This document shows, piece after piece, positions 38,992-50,958 of a DNA stretch of 64,000 nucleotides. Position 1 is the first letter of the stretch. Every line of letters begins with the position of its first letter. The stretch lies in NCBI RefSeq assembly GCF_014698445.1, contig NZ_JACJSZ010000004.1, positions 62,001 through 126,000 of the forward strand, given 5' to 3'. The notes below the pieces were generated by a model, which worked only from the letters and a program-made list of their open reading frames with translations, was not told the origin of the DNA and did no database searches. The translations under genes and the position numbers were made by a program. The DNA is from Microcystis elabens FACHB-917. Its GTDB lineage: Bacteria; Cyanobacteriota; Cyanobacteriia; PCC-6307; Cyanobiaceae.

Positions 38992-38995
<4 letters not shown>
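38201..38995 (+). CDS. Parvulin-type peptidylprolyl isomerase (secretion-associated)
   Basis: A 264-residue protein with an N-terminal SurA-like helical part (LARHQLLVPLLRQSVIATAVAEV) and a parvulin domain at about residues 145-235 (QVIYSLLRVEDGALARELYLRIAEG, then FAELAATYAKGPERSTRGVVGPV). No signal peptide is seen. In cyanobacteria such isomerases are often encoded just before a type I secretion ABC exporter, as here. Its stop overlaps the ABC start (ATGA). The start is uncertain: GTG 38201 is given, and ATG 38282 (MEPLPEIPGELRRQ) is the alternative that matches the conserved part better. Neither has a Shine-Dalgarno element. Confidence 0.85.
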
Positions 38996-41936
<2,941 letters not shown>

Positions 41937-41937
<1 letters not shown>

Positions 41938-43106
41938 TGGCACGTCCTCCCCTGCCCACGCCGGCGGGCCTGCTGCGGCGGGCCCAGAACGGCCTCGAGC
42001 GCAGCATCCATACCGACAGCGACGACGTGGTGCTGCAGCAGTCCCGGTTCTGGGCCCGCTCGATCACCTGGACCCTGATGGGGGTCACCCTGTTCGGCCT
42101 CGGCTGGCTGGCCTTCGCCCAGACCGAGGAGATCGTCACCGCCCCGGGCGAGCTCGAGCCCCTCGGGGTGGTCAAGGACATCCAGATGCCGGTGGGCGGC
42201 GTGGTGGAAGAGGTGATGGTGAAGGAGGGCGAGCGGGTGGAGAAGGGCCAGGTGCTGCTGCGTCTCGACACCGAGGCCACCCTCGACCGCCGCCGCAGCC
42301 TGCTCAGCACGATCCAGTACAAGCAGCAGCAGCTGCGGCTCAAGCAGGTGGAGCTCGACCGCTACCTGCAGTTCAACGACACCGAGCAGCGGGTGCTGCG
42401 CCAGAGCCTGGTCCTGGAGAAAGACGTGCTCGGCCGCCTCGAGACGCTCAACAGGGAGGGCGCCACCGCCGAACTGCAGTACCTCTCCCAGCGCAACAAG
42501 GTGCAGGAGGTGCAGGGCAAGCTGGAGGAGACCCAGGTCGACCGCCTGCGCCAGCAGGCGATCCTGCAGCAGGGCGTCCGCGAGATCCAGAGCGAGCTGG
42601 CCGATCTGCGCAGCAAGCTGACCGAGCTGAACGTCAACATCCGCTACCAGGCGATCACGGCCCCCGAGGCGGGGGTGGTGTTCGAGCTCAAGCCCCGCTC
42701 CCGCGGCTTCGTCGCCCAGACCAGCGAACCGGTGATGAAGGTGGTGCCCTTCGACAAGCTGGAGGCGCGGGTGGAGGTGCCCAGCCGGGAGATCGGTTTC
42801 GTCTCGGTGGGCAAGGCCGCCGACATCAGCATCGATTCGTTCCCCGCCACCGATTTCGGTGTGCTGCAAGGCACCGTGCGGCGCATCGGCTCCGATGCCC
42901 TGCCGCCGGATCAGATGAACAACTTCTACCGCTTTCCGGTGGACATCCGGCTCAATTCCCAGCAGCTGAAGCTGAAGAACGGCAAGGTGCTGCCGCTGCA
43001 GGTGGGCATGTCGCTGACCGCCAACGTCAAGCTGCGCAAAGTCACCTACCTGCAGCTTCTGCTCAGCGACTTCAAGGACAAGGCTGACGCTCTGCGGCAG
43101 ATCTGA
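41937..43106 (+). CDS. HlyD-family periplasmic adaptor of a type I secretion system
   Basis: A 389-residue membrane-fusion protein. One membrane span lies near residues 38-60 (WTLMGVTLFGLGWLAF). The biotinyl-lipoyl-like half-motif GVVEEVMVKEGERVEKGQVLLRLD is at about residues 83-108. A long coiled coil (about 120-225) follows, then the beta-barrel region (TAPEAGVVFEL, VEVPSREIGFVSVGKAADI). It is coupled to the ABC exporter by a 1-base overlap. Together with the isomerase gene it makes a three-gene secretion operon. The 3' end overlaps the convergent methyltransferase gene by 35 bases. Confidence 0.95.
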
Positions 43107-43983
43107 GCTGCTCCATGGCGGCGTAGTGGTCGGAGATGATCCGTGGCCGCAACCCCGCCAGGGGCTCCAGCCACGGCAGCAGCAGGCCGTCGAGGCCCCG
43201 GTTCACCACGGCGCCCACCACCCGGAAAGCCCGCCGCCAGCGGATCTCCGGGGCGATCAGGTGCAGGGCGCGGGGATGTGCGGGCCCGTCGATGGTCACC
43301 AGCCAGGAGGGATCCATCCCCGCCCGGGCCATGGCCACCTCGAAGCTGCGGCGGCTGTGGAAGCTGATGTGCTGGCCGTTGCCGAAGGCGTAGTACCACC
43401 AGTCCGGCCCGGGGATCTCGCCCTCCTGCCGCATCAGGGTGGAGAAGACGAACAGGGGCGTGGCGCCCACCTCATGGCGCAGGAACTCGGGGGTGCAGGG
43501 CACATGCTCGATCACCTCGAAGGCGGTCCTGCAGCCGATCCCCACCTCGGCGGGGGGGCCGCAGAAGGGGCGGATCAGCTCCATGGCCGCATAGGCGTCC
43601 GTGCCGTGGAAGTCGAAGCCGTGGTCGCGCAGCAGCCGGGGCAGCATGCCCAGGCCGGTGCCAAGGTCGCAGCCGGGCTCGCTGGGGCCGAAGCGGCCCA
43701 GCCGGCCGATCACCAGCAGCAGCCGCAGCAGCCGGGAGGCGTGCAGGTTGCGATCGACGTAGCCGGTGTCGCCGTAGAAGGACTCCTCGTAGGCCACATC
43801 CAGCCAGGTGGGATGGGCCAGGAAAAGGAAGTCGCAGGCGGTGCAGTGGGCGAGGTCAGCCTCCACCCGGGCCTTGCTGACCCGCACCCGGCGCACCGGG
43901 CTGAGGCGCTGGCTGCCGCAGTTGGGGCAGGCGCCGGGGCGTGGGGGAGTCTCGGCCGTCACCATCGCTGGCCTGCGTCGCAT
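43072..43983 (-). CDS. Class I SAM-dependent methyltransferase with N-terminal zinc ribbon
   Basis: A 303-residue protein. A CxxC...CxxC ribbon (CPNCGSQ, then CTACDFLF) lies at about residues 18-55. The methyltransferase core has the SAM-binding loop in GCDLGTGLGMLPRLL at about residue 105 and an AFEVIEHV motif near residue 155. The 'C-ribbon plus methyltransferase' arrangement is common in sugar or small-molecule methyltransferases, but no substrate is evident. ATG 43965 (MVTAETPPRP) is a good alternative start. At 43983 the frame overlaps the end of the TVP38 frame by 128 bases, which is long for a real overlap, so one of the two ends is probably misplaced. Confidence 0.8.
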   Translation of the reverse strand: MRRRPAMVTAETPPRPGACPNCGSQRLSPVRRVRVSKARVEADLAHCTACDFLFLAHPTWLDVAYEESFYGDTGYVDRNLHASRLLRLLLVIGRLGRFGPSEPGCDLGTGLGMLPRLLRDHGFDFHGTDAYAAMELIRPFCGPPAEVGIGCRTAFEVIEHVPCTPEFLRHEVGATPLFVFSTLMRQEGEIPGPDWWYYAFGNGQHISFHSRRSFEVAMARAGMDPSWLVTIDGPAHPRALHLIAPEIRWRRAFRVVGAVVNRGLDGLLLPWLEPLAGLRPRIISDHYAAMEQLRSAAERQPCP

Positions 43984-44602
43984 CGGGGGAGGCTACCCCG
44001 CGTTCCTCCAGGGCCAGCCGCACCTGGCGCCCCACCAGCAGCACCACCGCCACGGTGGCCGCCGCCCCCGCCAGCCGCAGGGCCCAGGTGGCGCCATCGG
44101 CGGGGCCGGCGAGCAGCGCCGAGAAGCGCAGGGGATCGCCGGCCGCCGCCCCCAGGGCGCAGAAGAGCACGGTGCCCGGGAGGATGCCGAGCAGGCCGAT
44201 CGCGTAGTCCCGCAGGCTCACGTCGCTGAGGCCATAGGCCAGGTTCAGCAGGCTGAAGGGGAAGGCGGGCGAGAGCCGGGTGAGCAGCACCAGCACCAGG
44301 CCCTGGCGACACACCGCCCGCTCCACCGCCAGCAGCCGCGGCGCTCCCGCCAGCCGGCGCCGGGCCCAGCCCCGCCAGCGGCCGCGCCCCAGCAGGAACA
44401 TCGCCATGGCCCCCAGGCAGGCGCCGGCGAACACCAGCACACTGCCCGCCACGGGGCCGTAGAGCACCCCGGCCAGCATCGAAGCCCAGACCCCTGGCAG
44501 CAGCAGGGTGACCCAGAGCGCATAGAGGGGCACGAAGGCCACCGCCCCCAGCGGGGATCGGAGCCACGGCAGCAGGTGATCCGACAGCCAGAGCGGGTCC
44601 AT
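43856..44602 (-). CDS. TVP38/TMEM64 (VTT domain) family membrane protein
   Basis: A membrane protein of 248 residues from ATG 44602, of which only about the first 190 look conserved. Spans are visible near residues 12-35 (LRSPLGAVAFVPLYALWVTLLLPG), 37-58, 120-145 and 175-195. The VTT core includes LPGVWASMLAGVLYGPVAGSVLVFAGACLGAMAMFLLGRG and RLSPAFPFSLLNLAYGLSDV. TVP38-family proteins are related to DedA lipid scramblases. Lipid handling is inferred. The tail after RQVRLALEERG is random sequence reading through the start of the methyltransferase gene. In-frame Met 44635 is also possible. Confidence 0.82.
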   Translation of the reverse strand: MDPLWLSDHLLPWLRSPLGAVAFVPLYALWVTLLLPGVWASMLAGVLYGPVAGSVLVFAGACLGAMAMFLLGRGRWRGWARRRLAGAPRLLAVERAVCRQGLVLVLLTRLSPAFPFSLLNLAYGLSDVSLRDYAIGLLGILPGTVLFCALGAAAGDPLRFSALLAGPADGATWALRLAGAAATVAVVLLVGRQVRLALEERGVASPDATQASDGDGRDSPTPRRLPQLRQPAPQPGAPGAGQQGPGGG

Positions 44603-44653
44603 CGGGCTACCGTATCGAGCCTGCCTTAGCTTCATTCAGCTGACCGTGGCGCC

Positions 44654-46198
44654 ATGGCTGACCCGTCGGAGCTGGCGCAGCAGGTGGCCCGGGGGGCCCT
44701 GTTCCGGGGGCGCCGCAGCGTCGCCGACCCCGGCGAGCCCCTCGAGGCCGCCGTGGAGGGCACGGTGCTGGCGGCGGGCGGCAGCAGCACGGTGGGCTGG
44801 CAGCTCTGCCGCAGCAGCGAGGAGCTGGTCCGCTCGCTTGACAACGGCAGCGCCATCGGGCTGGGCCTGGGGCCCCTGAGCCTGTTGCGGGCCAAGAGGA
44901 CCTTCCGCGACTCCCTGAAGACCACCGCCTTCAGCCTGTCGCTGGTGGTCTGGGCCCGCCAGGTGAGCGCGGCGCTGGAGGTGGGGCAGACCCGGCTGCG
45001 GGAGGGAATGGCGGTGCCGGCCGGCACCGCCGAGCTCGCGGCCTTCGTGGCCCTGCATGGGGATGGCTTCGTGGCGGCAGCGGAGGTGGGCGGGGAGTGC
45101 CATGGGGTGTTCACCTTCTACGCCCAGTCGCGGGAGCAGGCCCGGGCTGTGGAGCGCGGCATCGAGGCTGGACTCGGCCTCGGCGGCCTGAGCCTGAACC
45201 CCGCCCTGGTGGAGACCGTGACGGCGGTGGCCCGCGATGCCGCGGTGAACCTCGGCTTCCGGATGCAGGTGAGCGGCACCAGGGCCCAGCCGCCGGCGGA
45301 CGCCGCCTCCCTGATCGCCTTCGCCCACGACTTCGCCCTGCTGCCGCTGGATCAGCCGGCGCTGATCGGGATGCGGACCCGGGGCTACGAGACGGTGCCG
45401 GCCATCGGCACCGCCTTCGAGGCGGTGGCCGCCAACCGGCGGCTGTTCAGCGGCGGCGCCACAGGCGACGGCCTGCTGGAGCGTCGCGAGCAGGTGGTGG
45501 GACTGCTCCGCCAGATGGACTGGGTGGCGGACACCTACCGGCTCTACGGCGTGGCCCCGGACCCGGCCCTCGCCGTCCGGCGCGCCGCCGCCGTGACCGA
45601 TCGGCGGGCCATCGACGCCTGCCGGGACGCCTATCGGGCCGCCGCCGCCAGCCCGCTGGAGGTGCCGGCGCTGCCGTCCCTGGCCGCGGGGAGCCCCGAG
45701 CTGAACGTGTCCCTGACCGAGGAGCTGGCCATGGGAGGCAACGGCGGCGCCCCCTTCGCCTTCCCAGGGCGGGCCGATGCGATCCGCCGGCGGCAGCGGC
45801 TGGTGGAGGTGGGACTGCGCACCGGCTCGCGGGTGGACCAGATCCGGTTGCGCTACGCCGCCGATGGCACTCCGCGGGAGCCGGAGCTCCATGGCGGCGG
45901 CGGCGGCGGCGACCGGGGCCTCCTGCAGCTGGCGGAGGGGGTGAGGATCCGCCGCATCGAGGGCCTCAGCGGCACCCGCGTCGACCGGCTGTTCCTGAGC
46001 AGCAGCGACGGCCAGCGCATCGGCGGCGGCGGCGATGCCGGCGACCGCCCGGTCGACTGGACGGTGCCCGAGGACTGTGTGGTACTGGGCTTCAGCGGCC
46101 GCAGCGGCCGCGAACTCGACGGTCTGAAGGCCGTGGTGGCCCGCTTCGGCCCCCTGATCTGGCAGCCGCTGGAGGAGAAGGAGGAGGGGCCCGGGTAG
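44654..46198 (+). CDS. MACPF-like protein with C-terminal jacalin-like lectin domain
   Basis: A 514-residue protein without a signal peptide. The first 260 residues resemble a membrane-attack-complex/perforin core. The region near residues 129-147 (AFVALHGDGFVAAAEVGG) corresponds to the conserved stretch in which a glycine-containing turn precedes a beta-strand, followed by ECHGVFTFYAQSREQARAVERGI. The C-terminal 145 residues (about 360-505) are a jacalin-type beta-prism: MGGNGGAPFAF, then GSRVDQIRLRY, a GG-rich loop, then GTRVDRLFLSS and the closing VVLGFSGRSGRELDGL. Together this is a pore-former-plus-lectin arrangement. Identification of the first domain is by eye. It follows the convergent TVP38 gene and precedes a dehydrogenase gene. 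Confidence 0.72.
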   Translation: MADPSELAQQVARGALFRGRRSVADPGEPLEAAVEGTVLAAGGSSTVGWQLCRSSEELVRSLDNGSAIGLGLGPLSLLRAKRTFRDSLKTTAFSLSLVVWARQVSAALEVGQTRLREGMAVPAGTAELAAFVALHGDGFVAAAEVGGECHGVFTFYAQSREQARAVERGIEAGLGLGGLSLNPALVETVTAVARDAAVNLGFRMQVSGTRAQPPADAASLIAFAHDFALLPLDQPALIGMRTRGYETVPAIGTAFEAVAANRRLFSGGATGDGLLERREQVVGLLRQMDWVADTYRLYGVAPDPALAVRRAAAVTDRRAIDACRDAYRAAAASPLEVPALPSLAAGSPELNVSLTEELAMGGNGGAPFAFPGRADAIRRRQRLVEVGLRTGSRVDQIRLRYAADGTPREPELHGGGGGGDRGLLQLAEGVRIRRIEGLSGTRVDRLFLSSSDGQRIGGGGDAGDRPVDWTVPEDCVVLGFSGRSGRELDGLKAVVARFGPLIWQPLEEKEEGPG

Positions 46199-46225
46199 GT
46201 TGTCGGCCGCCGAGGGGCCGCGCCG

Positions 46226-47110
46226 ATGGAGATCAGCCTGCTGGGCACGGGCCTGCTGGGGGCGGCGATCGGCAAGCGCCTGCTGGGCAGCGGGCACCGC
46301 CTCACGGTGTGGAACCGCCACAAGGAGCGCTGCACACCGCTGCAGGCCCTGGGCGCGACGGTGGCCGCCACGCCGGCCGAAGCCGTGGCCGCTTCAGGGC
46401 TGGTGATCACGGTGCTGAGCGACGGCCCCACCACCAGGGAGGTGTTGGTGGAGCAGGCCGGCGCGGCCCTGGAGGGCCGGCTGGTGCTGCAGGTGGCCAC
46501 GATCGCGCCCCAGGAAAGCAGGGGGCTGGCCGCCGCTCTGGCGGAGCGGGGCGCGGAGCTGCTGGAGGTGCCGGTGCTGGGCAGCCGGCCGGAGGCCCTG
46601 GCCGGCAGCCTGCAGCTGATGGTGGGCGGCAGCCCCGAGGCCCTGCAGCGGGCCCGGCCGGTGCTGGCTCAGCTGGGCGGCGAGCCCCACCACCTGGGCC
46701 CGGTGGGGGCCGCGCTCACCACCAAGCTGGCCCTCAACCAGCTGATCGCCAGCCTCACCCACAGCTTCAGCCTCAGCCTGCACCTGGTGCAGCGGGCCGG
46801 GGTGGACGTGGAGGCCTTCATGGCGATCCTGCGCTCCAGCGCCCTCTATGCCCCCACCTTCGACAAGAAGCTGGCCAAGGAGCTGGCCGACGACTACGCC
46901 AACCCCAACTTCCCCACCGCCCACCTGCGCAAGGACCTGCACCTGTTCCTGCAGGCGGCCGCTGCCGCCGGCCTGAACAGCGAAGGACTCGGCGGCCTGA
47001 CCCAGCTGCTGGAGCGCGCCACCGCCACCGGCCTCGACAACCTGGACTACAGCGCCCTGCACCGGCTCACCGGGCCCGTGGAACCCTGCGCAGCAACCGA
47101 GCCGATCTGA
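46226..47110 (+). CDS. NAD(P)-binding beta-hydroxyacid dehydrogenase family protein
   Basis: A 294-residue oxidoreductase of the 3-hydroxyisobutyrate dehydrogenase/GLYR1 family. The Rossmann start is MEISLLGTGLLGAAIGKRLL with NRHKER after strand two. The family signature region reads VPVLGSRPEALAGSLQLMVGG (family consensus has D-P-V-S-G-x), and the catalytic lysine is likely in GAALTTKLALNQ at about residue 172. The C-terminal helical dimer domain (FPTAHLRKDLHLFLQAA) is normal. The substrate, possibly a short hydroxy acid or succinic semialdehyde, cannot be fixed. It starts 28 bases after the MACPF-like gene and may be cotranscribed with it. Confidence 0.9.
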   Translation: MEISLLGTGLLGAAIGKRLLGSGHRLTVWNRHKERCTPLQALGATVAATPAEAVAASGLVITVLSDGPTTREVLVEQAGAALEGRLVLQVATIAPQESRGLAAALAERGAELLEVPVLGSRPEALAGSLQLMVGGSPEALQRARPVLAQLGGEPHHLGPVGAALTTKLALNQLIASLTHSFSLSLHLVQRAGVDVEAFMAILRSSALYAPTFDKKLAKELADDYANPNFPTAHLRKDLHLFLQAAAAAGLNSEGLGGLTQLLERATATGLDNLDYSALHRLTGPVEPCAATEPI

Positions 47111-47257
47111 GGGGCCGCGCAACCGGTGGCTTGAGGCGGCGGCGAGCAACCGGCCATTGCTGTGGGAGTTCAGCGACAACCTGCGCCATCGCTTCAGCTG
47201 AATCAGATTGGGGGCTGCCCGGCGGCTCGCCCCTGCCCTCCCCTTCACCAACCAGCC

Positions 47258-47521
47258 GTGATCGAGTTCCTGGGCTATGCCGCCGCCACGCTCACCACGG
47301 TGAGCTTCGTGCCGCAGGCGATCAAGACCCTGCGCAGCGGCGACACGGCCGCCATCTCCCTGCGCATGTACCTGCTGTTCACCAGCGGCATCGCCCTCTG
47401 GGGCGTCTACGGGCTGCTGAAGGGCGACGGCCCGCTGATCGCCGCCAACGCCATCACCCTGGTGAGCGCCGGTCTGATCCTGCAGTGCAAGCTGCGGGCC
47501 GTGCTGGCGGGGCGGCGCTGA
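47258..47521 (+). CDS. SemiSWEET-type sugar transporter
   Basis: An 87-residue protein with three membrane helices (LGYAAATLTTVSFVPQAI, MYLLFTSGIALWGVYGLL, and ANAITLVSAGLILQCKL). The PQ-loop motif SFVPQ and the following KTLRSGDTAAISLRM are characteristic of SemiSWEETs, which work as dimers to move small sugars by facilitated diffusion. It starts at GTG 47258. The frame is open upstream to 47162 but the extension looks non-coding. It follows the dehydrogenase gene on the same strand after 147 bases. Confidence 0.88.
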   Translation: MIEFLGYAAATLTTVSFVPQAIKTLRSGDTAAISLRMYLLFTSGIALWGVYGLLKGDGPLIAANAITLVSAGLILQCKLRAVLAGRR

Positions 47522-47596
47522 GGGGGTGAGGGCTGGTGCTGCAGTGTCTAGGGTGATGATTGGAAACGGGCGGCGAATCAACCAAAAGAAAGCGCC

Positions 47597-48734
47597 ATGG
47601 GCATGCGAATCAGTGAGATTCGGCTGGAAAACTGGAAGAACTTCCGCCTGGCTGAAGTGCAGCTGCAGCGCCGGATGTTTGTGATCGGCCCGAACGCCGC
47701 CGGCAAATCAGATTTTTCTTGACGCGATTCGCTTTCTACGAGAAATCAGCGATGCAGAGGGGGGCTTTCAACGAGCTGTGAAAAGTCGCGGTGGCGTCTC
47801 TCAGATTCGCTGCCTTCACGCCCGCAAGCAGCCAAAGATTGCGGTCGAAGTTCAGTTAGATATCGATCAGGATGAGTGGGGATATCGGATTGAATTTGGA
47901 CAGGACAACCAGCGACGAGCTGAGCTGGCGCGTGAAGTTGTCCGAAAGAATGGAGAGCTCATTCTGGAAAGGCCGAATGAGGAAGATGAAGCCGACCCTA
48001 GCCGACTGTCGCAGACCTTTCTTGAGCAGGTGAGTGCGAACAAGGATTTCCGGGTCATCGCCGAGTCGATGGCCCAAATCCGCTATCTGCATGTGATTCC
48101 CCAGCTGATTCGAGAGCCGGAGCGGGTGGCGCACCGCCGCAACGATTCTTACGGCAGCGATTTTCTGGAGCAGATCGCCAAAACACCGGACAAAACCCTT
48201 AAGTCTCGCCTCAACAAGATCAATCATGCCCTTCGGGTGGCTGTGCCTTAGCTTGAGCAACTTGAGCTGAAGCGGGATGAGCGGGGCATTCCCCACCTAC
48301 ATGGGCTCTACAAGCATTGGCGCCCCAAGGCCGGCTGGCAATCCGAGGAGCATTTCTCAGACGGCACCTTGCGGCTGCTTGGCCTGCTGTGGGCGTTTCT
48401 GGATGGCTCGGCGCCGCTTTTGCTTGAAGAGCCTGAGCTCTCACTCCATTCCGCCGTGGTGAAACACATCCCGGCGATGATGGCTACCGTGAATCGCCGC
48501 AGCGGCAGACAGGTGTTCATCACTACCCACTCCTACGATCTCCTGAGCGATCCCGGAATTGCACCCGAAGAAACGCTCCGCTTGAGTCCCGGCGAAAATG
48601 GAACCGAAGCGTCTTTGGCCTCAGCCGATCCTCAGGTGCTGGCGATGGCGATAGCGGGCCTCTCGATGGCCGATGTGGCATTGCCGCGTACCTCGCCGCA
48701 AGACACGGAACAGCTGGCATTAATGCTGCAATAG
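47597..48734 (+). pseudogene. AAA family ATPase (OLD/RecF-like), frameshifted and interrupted by an amber codon
   Basis: From ATG 47597 the frame reads MRISEIRLENWKNFRLAEVQLQ and the Walker A VIGPNAAGKS, then ends at a TGA near 47722. Removing one T from the TTTTT tract just after the Walker A restores SDFLDAIRFLREIS and a frame open to 48249. There a TAG interrupts VP-LEQLELKRDE, after which the same frame runs to 48734 with the signature region SDGTLRLLGLLWAFLDG, Walker B LLLEEPELSLH and switch region FITTHSYDLL. The repaired protein would be about 378 residues. Together with the next gene it resembles ATPase-TOPRIM defence pairs. One frameshift in a homopolymer may be a sequencing error; the amber is a second lesion. 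Confidence 0.85.
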
Positions 48735-48742
48735 CACCAGGC

Positions 48743-49336
48743 ATGCAGCAACCACTCACCCTGGCCACAGAAGGGTTTGATGATGATGCCGTAGCGCAGA
48801 AGATCTGCGCATCTCTCGGGATCTCGGTAGGCCATTCCTATCCAGCCTGCGGCAAATCCAAGCTTGATCCCAAGATCAGGGCTTACAACCAGGCCGCTGC
48901 TTTTGCCCCATGGCTGGTGCTGCGCGATCTTGATGCAGACGCCCCATGCCCTGGGGCACTCTGCCGCCAACTGGTGGAGAATCCTGCGGATCAGATGGTG
49001 TTGCGCATCCCAGTGCGAGCGATCGAAAGCTGGTTGCTGGCCGATGCCGGCAGCATGGCGGCTTTCCTGGAGATCGCGCTATCCCTGTTGCCTGGCGATC
49101 CCGAAACCCTCAGCAATCCCAAGCGGGAGCTGGTGAATCTGGCCAGGCGATCCCGCAGTAAAAACATCCGCATTTCAATGGTGCCACCTGAGGGATTCTC
49201 CGTCTCAATCGGGCCCGAGTACACCACCCGGTTGGTTGAGTACGCGTGCTTGTATTAGGACCCACTGCGAGCCGCTGTACGCTCGGAGAGTCTGAGGCGC
49301 TGCTTGGCTGCCTTACGGATGCTTTACAGGCTGTAG
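48743..49336 (+). pseudogene. TOPRIM-like (DUF4276-type) partner of the ATPase, interrupted by an amber codon
   Basis: The frame from ATG 48743 gives 171 residues to TAG 49256. Residues 55-80 (APWLVLRDLDADAPCPGAL) resemble the acidic 'LVLRDLDxD' motif of TOPRIM-like DUF4276 proteins, and APCPGALCRQL follows the usual spacing. The stretch RKSRSKNIR to PPEGFSVSIGPEYTTRLVEY continues the family pattern. Beyond the TAG the same frame stays open for another 25 codons, with a conserved-looking DPLRAAVRSESLRRCLAALRML, so the stop is probably a nonsense mutation, perhaps of a Trp codon, at 49256-49258. It begins 9 bases after the ATPase end. Confidence 0.7.
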
Positions 49337-49384
49337 GTGCCAACCAGCTCAGATTGCAGGGGCCGCTTCCGCCAGAATCCTGCG

Positions 49385-49450
49385 GCGCCAGCGCAGCACG
49401 CTGGTCATGTTCAATGTTTCGCCCTCGAATTCGATCTGCTTGATCTCCTC
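49385..49450 (-). repeat. First copy of a 66-bp diverged direct repeat encoding a C-terminal peptide tail
   Basis: This 66-bp segment matches 51728-51793 at about 55 of 66 positions, in the same orientation. Read on the minus strand, it encodes EEIKQIEFEGETLN and SVLRWRRRI, and this frame continues to a stop at 49351-49349. No complete gene is attached on the 5' side, where the transposase remnant begins. Substitutions fall mainly at third codon positions, which suggests both copies were once coding. I do not recognise the family. Confidence 0.65.
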
Positions 49451-50097
49451 TGCAGCGCGTCCGCCTGCACCAGCAGCCCCTCGAGCTCCACCCGATCCAG
49501 CAGCTGCCGCAGCGCCGCGATCTCACCGCCGGCATCAGTGGCGTAGGGGCTCTGGGCGATCGCCACGCCCAGGCTGTTGGAGTAGAGACTCACCTGAGCG
49601 ATGAACCGCGCTGCACCAGAAGCGGTCTCATCGATCGACCCCCTGAGTGTCTTGCCGTCACAGACCAGGGTCTCAACGGGTCCGGCTTCGCCGATCTGTG
49701 CACGCACCCAGTCCTGGAGCAGGCTTTCAAAGCCCTCCACGTCCAGCTGTGCCAGCAGCAGCCGGAATGTGGAGTCCGACGGCGGCTTGGCGACCTGGGT
49801 GCCGAGCAGCTCGTTGAGGGTCTGGCGGTGGCGCTTGGCGAAACGCTCCATGCCCATCAGCGAACCCTGGTTGCTGAGGATCGCGAGGATGGCCACCAGC
49901 AGCATCCACCACTGGGGATAGCGGATCCCGCGGCGCATGCGGCAATCGGGCAGCGCCTTGAGGAAGCTGATCAGATCTGTTGCAGCAACAGGGGTTTCGA
50001 GCAGGAATGCCATCGCGGTGAAAGGCTGTTCCCGCGCACAGCAGCGTAGATGCCGCAGCCGTCAAGGACGACTGGGACAGACTTCTAATGGACCCTG
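49451..50097 (-). mobile_element. ISAs1-type insertion sequence remnant with truncated transposase
   Basis: The minus-strand frame 49411-50013 encodes a transposase N-terminal half: SFLKALPDCRMRRGIRYPQWWMLLVAIL, then KPPSDSTFRLLLAQLDVEGFE and LVCDGKTLRGS, which match the DDE_Tnp-type ISAs1 pattern (LPD-R, 'PSDSTFRR.L', 'IDGKTLRGS'). It breaks off after GLLVQADAL, about half the normal length, at the junction with the 66-bp repeat. One terminus is visible: the sequence ending at 50097 reads CAGGGTCC on the minus strand, and ISAs1 elements begin with CAGGG. The other end is lost, so the element is defective. Confidence 0.75.
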
Positions 50098-50850
50098 ACG
50101 TTCCGCCACCCTGGCCGCGATCACCGACACCGTCAGCGCCCTGGGATCGTGATCGGGGTATTCCGCCCAATAGGCCTCGGCATCGCCCAGGGCATCCGCG
50201 ATGTCGAGCATGGCGATGCGCACGATCAGATCCCGGTGGGTTTTGGCCCGCTCGTTGCTGGTGTGGCGAGCGCGCAGGGCCTCCAGCCGCTGGCGCAGAT
50301 GGGCCAGGCCTTCCGGCTCCAGCGCCGGCCCCAGATCCCGCAGGATCGGATCGAACTGGCCGTAGCCGTTGCCCACGATCGCGGCATACACCTGATCGGC
50401 GAGGGCCTTGCGATCCCCTGGCGCCCTCAGGGCCACGGCGCCCAGCGCAGCGCTGCTCAGATGAAAAAAGTCGCGCACGACGGCATCGCTGTCGTCGCAG
50501 CGTTCCATCAGGCCCTCGGCCAGGCCGAGCAGATCCCAGAACAGCTCCACTGCCCGGGCGGGATCGTGCTAGGCGATCGGCCCGCTGATGGCCTGGCGTT
50601 GCCGCTCCAGATCCTTCAGCAGCGCGTCCCGCTGGTGGTCGTCGAGGAAGCTGCCGGAGCGCTCGATCGTGGCCAGCCGTTTGCGTACCTCGCGGGCGAT
50701 CTCCACCGGCCCCTTCTGTTCGGCCTGCGCCAGACGCAGCAGCCGCTTGGCGCCCGCATCGCCCTCGCTGAGGGTGAGCAGGAGCTCGGCCAGCCTGGCT
50801 GCCCCGAGAGCTTCCAGGTTTTTGGCGTTGAGGCTGGATGAGCCGGCCAT
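50062..50850 (-). pseudogene. DUF6880-like protein, interrupted by an amber codon and truncated by an IS remnant
   Basis: From ATG 50850 the frame reads SSLNAKNLEALGAARLAELLLTLSEG and AREVRKRLATIERSGSF, then meets TAG 50571-50569. The same frame continues VELFWDLLGLAEGLMERCDDS, VVRDFFHLSSAALG and YPDHDPRALTVSVIAARVAERQG, where it hits the IS terminus and stops shortly after at 50062. The segments fit DUF6880, a family of helical proteins often found beside SWIM and nucleotidyltransferase genes. Both breaks argue that the gene is dead. Confidence 0.75.
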
Positions 50851-50958
50851 CGCCAGGATGGATCAGGGCACCGATCATCCCCTGGATGGGTTGGTGGTGG
50901 CGACCCTGCGGGCAGGTCATCCTGCCGGAACCACTGCAGCTGCCCCCACAATGAACCG

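Noticed and set aside
48249-48251. Amber recoding as a working mechanism at TAG codons.
   Set aside because: No suppressor tRNA was seen in the window, and frameshifts in two of the same genes make pseudogene decay the simpler reading. Kept only as a check in the findings.
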